This document shows, in pieces, positions 47,555-58,539 of a stretch of 64,000 nucleotides of DNA. The translations under genes and the position numbers were made by a program. Under the pieces are notes generated by a model. It saw only the letters and a program-made list of their open reading frames with translations, searched no databases and was not told the DNA's origin. Numbering within the stretch: the stretch's first letter is position 1; the number at the start of each line of letters is the position of its first letter. The stretch comes from Todiramphus chloris collaris. Lineage: Eukaryota; Chordata; Aves; Coraciiformes; Alcedinidae. The stretch is from contig JANVCC010000076.1 in assembly GCA_025345505.1 (NCBI GenBank), forward strand, positions 8,429,151-8,493,150, given 5' to 3'.

Positions 47555-48396
47555 ATCAATTGCACTCTAAGCTTGCAGATGATACCAAGCTGGGCAGGAG
47601 TGGTGATCTGCTAGAGGGTTGGGAGGCTCTACTGAGGGGACTCACCAGGCTGCATCAATGGAATGAGGTTCAAGAAGGACAAGTGTTGGATCCTGCCTTT
47701 GAGTCACAAGAGCCCTAGGCAATGCTCCAGGGTGGGGGAAGAGTGGCTGGAAAGTGCCTGGTGGAAAATGACCTGGTGGGGGTTGGACAACAGGTGGCTG
47801 AAGAGTGTGCCCAGGTGGCCAAGAAGGCCACTGGTCTTCTGGCTAGTGTGGCCAGCAGGACTAGGGCAGGGATCATCCCCCTGGACTGGGCACCATTGAG
47901 CCTGCGCCTTGAATCCTGGGTTCAGTTTTGGGCATTGAGGGGCTGGAGCGTGTCCAGAGAAGGGCAACAAAGCTGAGGAGAGTCTAGAGCACAAGTGTTG
48001 TGTGGAGCAGCTGAGGAACCTGGGGCTGTTCAGCCTGGAGCAAAGGAGGCTCAGGGGAGACCTTCTCAATTTTGACAGCTCTCTGAAAGGAGGTTAGAGA
48101 CAGGTGGGGCATGTCTCTTCTCCCAGGAAATGAGCCATAGGACAAGAGGAAGTGGCTTCAAGTTGCACCAGGGGAGGTTTAGGTTGGACATGAGGAACAA
48201 TGTGTTCCCCATAAGGGTTGTCAAGGGCTGTCCCAGGCTGCCCAGGGCACTGGTGGAGTCCCCATCCCTGGACGGGTTTTAAATCTGTGGAGCTGTGGTG
48301 CTGAGGGACATGGTTTGGTGGTGACCTGACAGTGCTGGGTTAATGGTTGAACTCACTGATCTTGAAGATGTTTTCCAACCTAAATGGTTCCATAAT
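47555..48396 (+). repeat. CR1 LINE fragment (lineage C), about 840 bp, sense
   Basis: Begins at the part of ORF2 encoding a FADDTK-like reverse-transcriptase motif; here the DNA 'gcagatgataccaagctggg' still gives ADDTKLG. Continues through decayed C-terminal sequence to 'gacctgacagtgctgggtta' and a degenerate tail 'aaatggttccataattgc'. Frameshifts and stops rule out a working protein. Confidence 0.9.
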
Positions 48397-48929
48397 TGCA
48401 TTAAATGGGGGAGGGATGTTTGGTCAATGTGTGGCATCTGCCAGGGAAGGGCAGTGGTACATGTTTGCATGAGCAACCACACGAAGACTGTGTCCTCTGG
48501 TGCTACTGATAGTGTGTGTTTTATCTACAATACTACCCACCCTCTCTCCACAAAGGATGATACATCTTTCTATAGGTGTATTGTTTAATTACCTTAAATA
48601 AAACAGCTCTTTGCTATTTTTCTAAAGGCTCAAAAAATGGTCTTGTATGAACAGTGATGTGAGGACTTCAGATTTTCTGTTCTATTAATAGCATAAGGTC
48701 TTCAGACATTCTGTTTCTTAACCTTGTCCTCTCCCTGTGCCTGTAGTGATTTCAAAAGGCTTCGAGGATAGATCAGTAACAATCCTAATGAGGGGTGTTC
48801 AGAGCTGGTACCAATCGAACAAATGTAGTGAGGATGGCCTTTGGGTCCTTGACAAACCTCCCCTTTCCTGGGCCATCTGTGTTGCAGTGGAAAAGCTGCA
48901 GATTCCCCAAACCAGTTAAAAACGGCACG

Positions 48930-49480
48930 TGTGTGGAAGCGTGCGGCTCGGGGCTTTGCCCGCCCAGTCCGCATGCACATATCAGATGTGCCCCTAAGGC
49001 TGCCTTTAATTTAGCCTCCTGTAAGAACTCGAGTGTGGATGTTAAATATTAGAACAGCTGTGTTCAAAAATAGACCCTTTCTAGTCCCGTCCCCCCCCCC
49101 GCCTCACCCGCCACCGCCCAATGTTGAACTTGATTTTCTTCTGACGCGATCACAAGGCTGCCGCTGCAGTAGGGGCTTAATGTGATTTACGTCGTCATTT
49201 GACATAGCAACATCTCTCGGGGGATTTTGAAACAATGCAGCTGTTCAGGGGAGATGAAGAGGTTGAGGGTGGGGAGAAGCGGGGGGGAAAGGAAGAGAAA
49301 TAATTTACTTTGCCATTAGGGATATTGTCGGGGGGAGAGGGGAGGCAGCCGGCGAAGCAGCGAGTTCAGTAGATTCATGATTCTGCATGAATGGACGGCA
49401 GGATCATGGGAGTCGCGGCTTTCCCTTGAATGGGAAGGAGCATCATGGGAATCTGGCTGCCTCTGATCTTTTTTTTGTGA
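48930..49480. promoter_or_regulatory. candidate conserved noncoding element, GC/CpG-enriched
   Basis: This 550-bp stretch is free of recognisable repeats, has more CpGs than its surroundings, and contains structured motifs. These include a perfect 7-bp inverted repeat ATTCATG/CATGAAT at 49373-49392 and two ATCATGGGA copies 39 bp apart at 49403 and 49442, with a TTCCC/GGGAA inverted pair between them. Such motif-dense islands in introns are often developmental enhancers. No direct evidence of conservation is available here. Confidence 0.4.
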
Positions 49481-49969
49481 ATGATTCTTTTCCTTGAATA
49501 TGGCACTGCTTTTATGAATGGTTCTGGGGGCAAAGTGCTGCAAAATCCTTCTTGGGCTGCCTACAGGTGCCCGGAGGAATGCCAGGGTGGGTGTGAGGTG
49601 CAGCGCAACAGAGGCTGTGATGTTGAGCTGCAGTTCCCTTCCTTTTGAAGCCTGAGAGGACTTTGTACTGATTTTAGCCCAACATAATTAGCTTAGCTCA
49701 ATGTAAGCAGAACCGCTTTTTATGCAAAGTATTTTTCATACTTGTTTCCTTCTTTATCAAAACGTAGCTGGTTATGTGTATTTTTCTCCTGTTCTGTTAA
49801 GGACAGAGATGACAGCATGTCAGAAAGCTTTTGGCATGATTAAACTTGAAGTTCTGCTGCTCCTGTTCACCCACGTGTTCCCATTTTGATTTATGTTCAA
49901 ACTACTAAATATTCCAAGAAGTTTTATGGCACCAGAAGTGAGACTGGAAATAGATGGCAGTACAATAAT

Positions 49970-50158
49970 GGTAGTGAGACACTGGTCCAGGTTGCCCAGA
50001 GAGGTGGTTGGTGCCCCATCCCTGGAACCATTCCAGGTGAGGTTGGCCAGGGCTCTGAGCGACCTGCTCTAGTTGCAGATGCCCCTGCTCTGTGCAAGGG
50101 GGTTGGACAAGATGACCTTGAAAAGTCCCTTCCCACCCAAACCATCTCATGATTCTAT
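49970..50158 (+). repeat. CR1 3' tail fragment (lineage A), sense
   Basis: 'ggtagtgagacactggtcca' to 'ccatctcatgattctatga', about 190 bp. Confidence 0.85.
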
Positions 50159-50574
50159 GAAGGAATAGTTTTCCTTGGTCTGAAACAAGTCATTTACCAT
50201 GGCCAAAGTCGGATAAAAGTGGTGTTCAAGTGCAACTTGACAAGAATGCTCTGTGTGTGCATTTTCAGATTTTCACTTTCTGATTCCATGCAAACCAGTA
50301 TAATTTGTTTTCTTGCCATCTCCATCGGCCCTTACAAACAAAATGTGCTGAATCATTTGAGGATTCATGTTCTCACCAAAAGTAGCTTAACATCCATTGC
50401 AAACTTCTCATGCAGGTTATGTTAAAATTCAAGGATTCCTGTCATAGAGGTAAAGGTGTTAAGGTGTTTAAGTTATTTAAAATAATGCTCTGTAAAACCA
50501 TAACAACATATATGTTCTTAATATCTGAACAGTAATTCAACTATTCTAAACTTACAAATTTTATTTTATTCTAG

Positions 50575-50685
50575 AGGAGAAGTACCAAGTGGAAACCAAA
50601 GTCATTGTGGCAGACTTTGGAGAGCGAGAAGATATTTACAGTAGAATCCAAGCAGGGTTGGAAGGCCTGGAGATCGGTGTATTAG
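50575..50685 (+). CDS. HSD17B12: HSD17B12 exon 4 (residues 100-136, plus split codons)
   Basis: A 111-nt exon completing Lys100 and encoding EKYQVETKVIVADFGERED, then IYSRIQAGLEGLEIGVL. Asp113 in VADF is the conserved SDR Asp that contacts the adenine ring; EGLEIGVL leads into the strand before the NNxG motif. Against human HSD17B12 as I recall it, there is one extra residue around Gly115-Arg117. The acceptor is TTATTCTAG. The donor TTAG|GTTTGT at 50686 is weaker than the others, but the frame (phase 1) and join to exon 5 (g plus tc gives Val137) leave no doubt. Confidence 0.95.
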   Translation, partial: RRSTKWKPKSLWQTLESEKIFTVESKQGWKAWRSVY

Positions 50686-50844
50686 GTTTGTATCTGATCT
50701 TTTGAAACCTTTCACTGCGGTGTTTCATCTTGACATGCCTACTGAATTTTTCCTGTATTGAGGTTTATTGAAGCAGATTCACAAATGGTAATATTTGCCT
50801 GAGTAAAAGCTGGCTGCCACGTGCTCAGCGTGTGGTGTTTGTGA

Positions 50845-50930
50845 TTTGTGTTTGTTGGGTTTTGGGGTTTTTTTGTTTGTTTTGTGTTGTGGGGTTTTTT
50901 TGTGTGCTTTTTTAATTATTTTTTTTCCTT
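50845..50930 (+). repeat. T/G-rich tract
   Basis: About 85 bp of T and G with gttttgtg and ggggttttttt units, 160 bp downstream of exon 4. Confidence 0.6.
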
Positions 50931-51249
50931 GAAACTCTGAAAGAGGTGGTTCTTGTGTGTGTGCCTACACTCCAGGAATTGTGATGCCTGTTGAACTTTT
51001 TCCATGTGTTATCCTGTGGTTGCTAAAGGCTTATGACCTAATGCCAGCTTAGAACCCTGAGCAAGCTCTAGACACTTAGATCCAGCTTAGCAGTAGAGCC
51101 CTGTGGGAGAGCCATTAACTTTTAATTATGGAGCTGTTGAAATTTAATCATTACAATATAGCATCAAGTAACTGGTTCCCGCTTCACAAGTTTTGAGCGT
51201 GTTCTGGTTGTGTTGGTAAGCTGCAGTTCTCTTGCTGGTAGCAATGCAG

Positions 51250-51428
51250 TGTGCCCAAGGATGGCTTGTGATGGTTTGTAGATGCCTCATCCCTGGAACC
51301 GTTCCAGGTGAGGTTGACCAGGGCTCTGAGCAACCTGCTCTAGTTGCAGTTGTCCCTGCTCCCTGCAGGAAGGTTGGACTAGATGACCTTGAAAGGTCCC
51401 TTCCCACCCAAACCAGTCTGTGATACTG
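51250..51428 (+). repeat. CR1 3' tail fragment (lineage A), sense
   Basis: 'catccctggaaccgttccag' to 'aaaccagtctgtgatactg'. Confidence 0.85.
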
Positions 51429-51929
51429 TAGAGTGTAGGTGGTGTGAAGGTCCTTGAAAACACAAGGTGATGCGTTCAGTTCCTTTGTCAGATACAGAAC
51501 TGAGGTGATTTCAAGCTTGTTTATCACAAGGTAAAAAGAGTTTAAACATAGCAGCCATTTACCTGCATCTTTTCTGAACAATGGGGTAAAGGCAGCTGCT
51601 TATCAGTTTCCTGGTCCTTTCCTTAAAAGCACATATCCCTGTGCATATCCTCTCTCTTGCAGCTCACAGGGATGAGACCAGTGATGGTTAAACACAAGGC
51701 ATGACATTTTATAGACTAAATGTAGCTCAGACATACACTGTCATCTAATAAAGCTGTTCTCATTGCAAAACTCATTGCGCTAACTTAAAGTTTAGTAATT
51801 GAAGCTGGAACTGTTCTTTCAAAAAGGATATTTGAAAATAAGTTTGTTATACATGCCATGTTATATACTCGGCGATCTCTGTTGGTATTTGATGAATCTT
51901 GTTGCACAATGTCTACAAGTAACACTGCA

Positions 51930-52032
51930 GAAAATAGAAACAGAGTGGTTTTGGCTGGAAGAGACCTTCAAGATCAAGTCCAACTGTTAGCCCATCACTG
52001 CCAGGTCACCACTTAACCATGCCCCTGGTGCA
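51930..52032 (-). repeat. CR1 3' tail fragment (lineage C), antisense
   Basis: 'gttttggctggaagagacct' to 'ccatcactgccaggtcacca'. About 100 bp. Confidence 0.75.
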
Positions 52033-53944
52033 GTGTATATAGTGTATATAATAACTCATTTAAAAACAAACAGAAAAAAAAGAAGACAAAGCCCAGGATC
52101 TTCCCTAATACTGCTGACAGATTTGGGCATGTACAACATCATGACAACAACATGACATCCAGTACTTAATTCCTCTAAAAATTCAAATCCAGTGGAGTAA
52201 CTCCAACTGCCAACAACGTGTTTTGGGTACGGGGTGGTTGTGACAAAACTGTGGATGTTTTGCTTCTTGTTTTTGGAGGAAATAAGTTCCAAAGAAACTT
52301 CTGAAGATGAAAAATAGCTCCTGTTCTAATCTGTTCTGGCAAAATCAGGTTGGGGAACATGAGGTTTGTGAGCTGCCTATCATGTAGCAATTGCTGCAGA
52401 ATAGTGTATCACTTAAACGTCTCAAAACTCCAACCAACCTGTCACTGTGTCGCACTGGAAGGGGTTTTATTATTTCCTAGGCCGGGATAAGTTTATGGTG
52501 AGGCACAAAATCATGAAAATCTGGCTCAGTATAGTCTAGCTCAAAGGGGGCATGTGGATGTGTCTCAGATTTTATGTGAGCTGATTATTGGAAAACAAGC
52601 ATGTTCCTCAAGCAGAGTCTGGCTCTTGCTTTTATTTGCATGAGCACCTTGACTAAAACCACGGTAAAAATAGCAACAAAATGCTCCAGAGTTGTGTGTT
52701 CTCTAGATGAGTTCCTCCACTGTTTTTCTTGCAGCCGTCGCCAGTGCAGGTTTACAGAAGCCTCTCTTTGAACTAATCACTGGCAGTTTTAGTAGATCTC
52801 ATGCTTGAGAACATCAGATTATGTGGTGTGTAGAGATCTTTTTGCAATCCAGAGTATAGCTTTTGCTGCTTTGTGTTTTTTCCTCTTTGTGTGAGGGAAA
52901 ACAGGGGTTCAAGTGAGAACAGCCATAAGGGGTGACCTCTCAGGTTCCAGGATATGTTGTTCTTTCAGGTCTAGTCTGGAACAGTAGATATCAGAAGCGT
53001 TGGTAGCATAGTCGGTGATTGATGCTGATTATTTTTTAGTCTTATCCTTAGAGACACAGGAGTCTCCATGTATATGGATTGTGATCATGCTTCCAATTAT
53101 ATATTATATACTAAAGCACTTACAGATTGAAATCCTTGTAAACTTCTTATTTGGAAGCTGATTCTCACCCACGTACGGAGGCTAAAAGAGTTTGCATAAT
53201 GTTTTGCTGTGTGTTCAAAACAGCGTCTGTCAGTGACTTCGAACATGTGCTATGTTCCAGCAATATGTTAAACAAGCAGAGGTGGGAAATCTTCCTTTCA
53301 CTGTTCTCCCATTGCTGCGATTCTCGGAAGGAGTTTGAGCGGGACAGCACCTTACCCTCTTGTTATCTGGATTTTGGAGAGAATAATCGGGGTTGGCCCC
53401 AAAACCCTGCCACAGTTGATAGCTAAAATCCTTTCCAGAGAGATGGACTGAAAAACAGTTGATATCTGGAGGAAGGGGGGAAAATCTGGCTCAGCCTGGC
53501 AATAGGAAAATTGGACCTTCTTCCTCTTTAGAACTTTTCCCTCTTTTTAGATGTAGCAAATGTCTGCTGAGAGTCTGCCAGCTCCCTGTTCCCCTCAATT
53601 CCTTGTATTTTTAAAGGTTATCCAAAACTTAAAAATTGGAAACACATGACTAATGAACTGAGTATTTCCATAAATACACAAAGATCTAGACTAAAGGATC
53701 TGTCGATGCGAGGGACTCTCTGAATGGAATTCGTGAGCTTGACCAGAATCTCTCCTGCGTGTCCTCAGTCCCTCTTGGCGCTGAAATATCTTTCAGGCTG
53801 AATATTGAAATGATTGTTTTTAGCACAAGTGTAGGGGCTATTTGATTTTATTTTTTTTTTTAAGGAGGCATTGGTACCTTTTGGTGGTGTTTCTTACCCA
53901 GCTGTGGGCTCCTGCTCTGGACACGTACAGTGCCACTGAGCATA

Positions 53945-53996
53945 CATAGCACTTTGGGATTCTCTGGGGTGTAAGACACTATATAAATGTAAAATG
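53945..53996 (+). repeat. ancient amniote repeat tail-like segment
   Basis: 'gcactttgggattctctggg' then 'acactatataaatgtaaaat' matches the widely shared 3' tail of old vertebrate SINE/LINE families (CTTTGGGAT...CTATATAAATG). Only about 50 bp are recognisable; the family is not assigned. Confidence 0.45.
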
Positions 53997-54294
53997 TTGC
54001 CACAGCAACCAAATGTCACACGATTCACTTGCGTAAGATGAACAACAGATACTTAGGAAATGGAGATCCCATTTGCTTGCCCTTTTTTTCTCTCTTTTTT
54101 TTTTTTCTTGTCTCCATATAAAGATGCTTTATTAAGTTTGGGGCAACCAAAGGGCTGTTTTCTAAAGGTATTGGGAGTTTTTCCCTAGTTGTGTTGGGAT
54201 TCAGGAAAGGGTGTGGGCATCATGTCTGAGAATAAAACCTTGGGGAAGGAAAAGAAAAAAAACCCAAAGGTTAATTAATTGATTCTCTCGGTTA

Positions 54295-54550
54295 ATTTTC
54301 AACGCTGCCAAGGGGGAAAGGTTTCGCCCGTGTGGCGGTGGCCGGGAGCAGAGCTCGCTGCCTTCCATCTACGCCTGAGGAGTCCCTGGGAGCAGCCGAG
54401 GAAGGAGCCCTTCCGACGGCAGAGCAGCCCCGGCTGCCGGGCAGGGACCCTCCCGGCCCGAGCCGCCGAGCCCCGGGCTGCTGCTGCCATCTACCGACCG
54501 ACTGAGAGCCTGGGCGGCAGGGACCGGCCGGAGGAAGGATGGGGAGGCTT
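54295..54550. promoter_or_regulatory. small GC/CpG-rich island in intron 4
   Basis: About 250 bp of high GC with frequent CpG, in otherwise AT-rich sequence and 470 bp upstream of exon 5. Open frames on both strands here are compositional. It could be a small regulatory CpG island or a remnant of inserted GC-rich DNA. Confidence 0.45.
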
Positions 54551-55016
54551 TGCATCCTATTTCATTTGATGCTTGTTTATTAATGTAGGCACACACCAAA
54601 AAAAAAAGTGAAACAGTTTCGCTTCATGTCCTGCCAGGCACCGAGAGCTTCTCTGTGGCTTGAATCTCCTTTCCTTCAGGGTTGCAGAGCAATGTCGCTC
54701 ATATGCTGGCATTTTTAGGAGAGCACACGTTCTTCCCCTGTGCTCTGAACTGCACTGGGAGATGGGTACAATGTGCTTAATCTGCCAGCTTTTAAACAAC
54801 CAGCAATTAACATTTGTACATCGGAACTGACTCCTGTAGTCTCATCTTCCATGTGTGTGTACAAGTATATTTGTAGTTAAGGAAACTTGGCCGGAGGGGT
54901 TACAGTGTTTTAAATGCTGCATTTTGAGTGTTGCTTGAAAAAATGTCGTTCATCAGAGCACGGGAAATCAAATGGCATACAATGGATCTAATTAAAACTT
55001 CACACTTTCCTTTCAG

Positions 55017-55081
55017 TCAACAATGTGGGGATTTCCTATTCTTATCCCGAGTATTTTCTTGATGTTCCAGATCTGGATAAG
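55017..55081 (+). CDS. HSD17B12: HSD17B12 exon 5 (residues 137-158)
   Basis: A 65-nt exon encoding [19 protein letters not shown] and then LDK. NNVG at residues 138-141 is the HSD17B12 form of the SDR NNAG motif, which stabilises the central beta sheet. [15 protein letters not shown] is a signature shared with known vertebrate HSD17B12 and makes the gene assignment secure. The acceptor is CCTTTCAG and the donor AAG|GTAAGT at 55082, phase 0. Confidence 0.96.
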
Positions 55082-56115
55082 GTAAGTGCTTTTGCAGTAC
55101 CTTCTGGTGTTCTCATTGTTAACACTTCACAGTGGCCAAAATATTTCCATCTGGTGAAGATACCCACGTAACAGGGTTTTCTGTTGAGAATCAAGGATTC
55201 CAAAAGCAGAAAGATTTACATAAGCAACATATCACAGTTCCGATGATGGCAACATCAGTTTTCTGGATTGTTTTTTTACATCCTCTTCCCTGATTCTTCA
55301 TGTTATCTCTGCTTCAGACAGATGCTCTGGGGTCAGTCTCTGGATTCCATACCTGTCCATGGTCTTGTCTGGCTATTGCTCACAAGCTGCTTGAGTTTTT
55401 GGGGGTTTAAGTGACTGAAGGGAAAACAGAAACTAAATGAACAGAAGCTGCATATTCCATAACACTTACAAAAATGATATATGACCATTTTAGGCAGCTC
55501 ATAATGTAGGGAGAATCTTGGGTTGCATTGGATACATTGCAGACTGATGCTGGACAATTTCACTGGTGCATGGTTTTGTTTCCAAAACCCCTGTAGCTTG
55601 CAGTACCCACAGTGGCTTTATGTTTTCTGCTCATGTGCTGATAACACAATTAGGTTTTTGATTAACCTTCAAATGAGCTTCATAATGTTTAGAGGAGAAG
55701 AATACCCCCTGTTTTTTTTTAAACTGGATGAATAAACTTTAAGTCACCAAACACTGTTTAAAATGAAGAACAAAATACAGATGCAAATGTATGAACATGT
55801 CTAAACTATCAGAATTTATTCAAGTTCAGAAATATTGCAAATAGTGCTAGGAAGCATGGTGTTGGTGTGATACATCTGCACCATTCTTTATTCGTGCGAG
55901 TCCCTAATCGGAGATCAAACTCGGCCAAGAGCAGTTCACAGGCTTTGCTGTAGAAGTCTGTCACTGTCCCTTATACTTAAACAGGAAGGCAAGAGGTGAA
56001 GGTGGGTGTATAAGCGTAAGGTTTTATTTATCCTGGCACTTAAACCCAGAGGGTGTGTAAATACTGATCAAATAACTTAAACTAGAAAAGAAAACCCAAC
56101 TTTGTTTTCTTGCAG
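55082..56115 (+). other. HSD17B12: HSD17B12 intron 5 (1.0 kb)
   Basis: GTAAGT to TTGCAG. No CR1 or other repeat recognised; the shortest intron in the window. Confidence 0.9.
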
Positions 56116-56160
56116 ACAATCGACAAAATGATCAACGTTAATATCATGTCTGTTTGTAAG
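56116..56160 (+). CDS. HSD17B12: HSD17B12 exon 6 (residues 159-173), last exon in window
   Basis: A 45-nt exon encoding TIDKMINVNIMSVCK. Asn167 in the INVN segment corresponds to the conserved SDR active-site Asn on helix E. The acceptor is TTTTCTTGCAG and the donor AAG|GTAAGT at 56161, phase 0. The six exons sum to 519 nt with no stop. The catalytic Ser and YxxxK, substrate-binding region and C-terminal ER-retention end are encoded further downstream and are absent here, so the gene is partial only because the window ends. Confidence 0.95.
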
Positions 56161-57014
56161 GTAAGTGCCCCGTTATCAACACTTACTCTTGATGTCTTAA
56201 TTCCATGCCAGTAAACAATTAAAATTTAGTGGTCTGAAGCAGTGAGTTTTACCTGTTGGACCACGGTTGGTTGTAATTGTCATATTGGACTGTTTTGGTT
56301 GTTGTGCGGAACATAATTTGTTGCAGAGATACAGGTTAGCTATTTGCTAGAACATGGGATGTACACAAAACAGTACGTAATGCTTCTTCATGCTTGTTCT
56401 TCTAGTCCTTCTTGTAAATAGTTCATTCTTCTCCCCCTGTGGCTGTATTTCCTGGGGTGGACAATGCTTGTTTCTGCACACCTAGGGGTTTGTACGCAGC
56501 AGTGAGAAGCCACTCAAATATTTCCCGCAAAATACGTGAGCAAGAAGGAAAAACAGATTCAGATGAGTGTGGTTTTTTGAAGTTCCCTTCCCTTTTGGAT
56601 ATTTAAGCCGAGGATTTATTGAGAAGAAATAAATGTGACTTTGTCAGCTAAAACATATGTCTGTTCCCTTGTTTATTAACATGAGGGCCATTCAAAAATC
56701 AGTTTTTTGTCCTAATATTTCAAAGCTTAAAAGGGGCAGAGGGAACGGCAGCTGCCAACATGACACGGGAAGTCGGTTAGTGCTTTACGAGCGAGTGCTG
56801 AAGAAACTGCTTGTGATTATTCACTGATAAAACTTAACTTTCTCTTCTTGTCCCTACAAAATTTGCGTCTCCATTAGCTGAAAGTTAACTTTTTACCTCA
56901 AAGCCAAAATATTTGGCTTTCTGATGCTGCTGCAAAAGTTTGGACTTTATAGCAGTTGTTGTGATCAGGTGAAGTACTAAATTCATCTAGTATGGTGCTC
57001 TTGGACAGTCCAAA

Positions 57015-57090
57015 CTGGAGGTGGCTTGTTTTCATGGGAGGACTGGAGGTAGCTTGAGAGGGCTGGAGGTGGCTTGTTTTCATGGGAGGA
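57015..57090 (+). repeat. compound tandem repeat, 28+20+28 bp
   Basis: A 28-bp unit starting ctggaggtggcttgttttca occurs at 57015-57042 and 57063-57090. A shortened relative (ctggaggtagcttgagaggg) lies between them. Confidence 0.85.
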
Positions 57091-58539
57091 GGTACAAGAT
57101 CTCTTAAAAGGATGCTTCCGTAAGATTTTTCACATGGTATTAAAATATCAAAATGGTGAAAATGCAGCTGCCCCATGACTGAACGGGATTGTCAGTGTCA
57201 GCTCGCCAGTGTTAACTCTCACTTCTGTGTGTGTTTTATTTGATCTCTCTAAACTACTTTCTACCAGGTTAGAAATGCTACAACTGTGAGTCTTCAGGAA
57301 CTTTTCACCTTGAAAATGACCACTAGCCTGACAGGTTTTTAGCTGACTAAGGAGAACTGTGGCCTGTTACGGCATCTTATTGCACTTCTGCGAGATGTCA
57401 TTAGAGGTTTCAGTTATTAACGGGCCCCTTTGAAAGCTTTCTCTTGCGGATGTCATTCAGCAGACTTTTGACAATGTTTGCATAGCTGCACCGGGTGCAA
57501 ATGTGAAGAGGCGTTGTCATGTTAGCCATGGGTGTCACCGGGAGAATGCCTCTGCTGAGGTGCGACATCTGGGCTGTGCCAGCAGAGGGAGTGCACTATT
57601 CAGTGATGAAGGGAATTGGGGTGCCACTCTCCTTGGGAGTATTGAGTTAGAATAGAGAAGATAGAGGAACAAATGCAAGATGTATTTCTGAAGACAGCAG
57701 GGTTAAGTAATAGTTGAAGGTCCACTTTAATTTGGGATACACATCAAATTCCAGAGATAAAGCCACATTACACTGGTTTCCAGAATTAACTAGCACTGCT
57801 TTTGTTCCTTGAGACGTCGTGTTTATGATCAGCGGTGGTCAACGACTTCACACAACAGTTGCACAGCTTCTTGTACAATTTGCATCCTGTCGGCCTCTTC
57901 ACATTCTGACATGGTTATCCTCACAGATATAACGACTTAGGGAAGATACACTTGAAGTATGTTAATAGTGTTCTTTCTTCTGTTTGAAAACTTTGTTTTG
58001 ACCCTGATCAGCTCCTGCTACTGAGTATAATCAGAGTTTGAGCTTAAGCTTCCAGGCTTGAAAATGTTTCTTCCTGCCCGAGCCTGTTGTGTAATTAAAC
58101 AGTAGATGTGCCAGATGCTTACTGGTTTGGTGAGAGGAGCACATTAGAGATACATACCATCTGTAAGTCATTTTTTCAGGAGAACCCACAGAACTAGAGA
58201 GAATGACAGTAGCAAACAATAATTATAGAAAAAGTTTGTGTCCTTGCAATTAGATTTTTTGGTACATAATCCTATTCAGTATTATGGGTTGATACCATAG
58301 ATCTCTTATCCAGGGGTATAAGTGTGGTTAAAAAAGATGTAATCAATCTCCTTTCCTGCTTGACGAACATGAAGTTTGGATGCAAGAGAGTACTGAGTTC
58401 TTAAGCAAGGAGGTGAAGGTCTGCTGATAAGGTGGAGGTATGGGAGAGGCAGAGCAGTTTTTGTTAGTACCCTTCAGGCTCTGCTCACAGTATCTCCAGA
58501 CCTTCATCAGAGGTGTCACATAACCTATGTCCCATTATA

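Larger units (their letters stand above)
37062..50574 (+). other. HSD17B12: HSD17B12 intron 3 (13.5 kb)
   Basis: GTGAGT to TTCTAG. Contains six listed CR1 copies (38405, 40569, 40795, 42136, 45290, 47555), a seventh at 49970, an A-rich tract and a GC-rich island at 48930-49480. Stretches 37062-38400, 39253-40568, 42413-43930, 44055-45289, 45898-47400, 48397-48930 and 49480-49969 show no feature I can name. Confidence 0.9.
50686..55016 (+). other. HSD17B12: HSD17B12 intron 4 (4.3 kb)
   Basis: GTTTGT to TTTCAG. Contains a T/G-rich tract (50845-50930), two CR1 tails (51250 and 51930), an ancient-repeat-like segment (53945-53996) and a small GC-rich island (54295-54550). Stretches 52036-53940 and 54560-55010 show no further feature. 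Confidence 0.9.

Noticed and set aside
52718..52740. Strong acceptor-like sequence (gtttttcttgcag) in intron 4
   Set aside because: No good donor or open frame compatible with exon 4-exon 5 joining follows, and exons 4 and 5 join perfectly without it.
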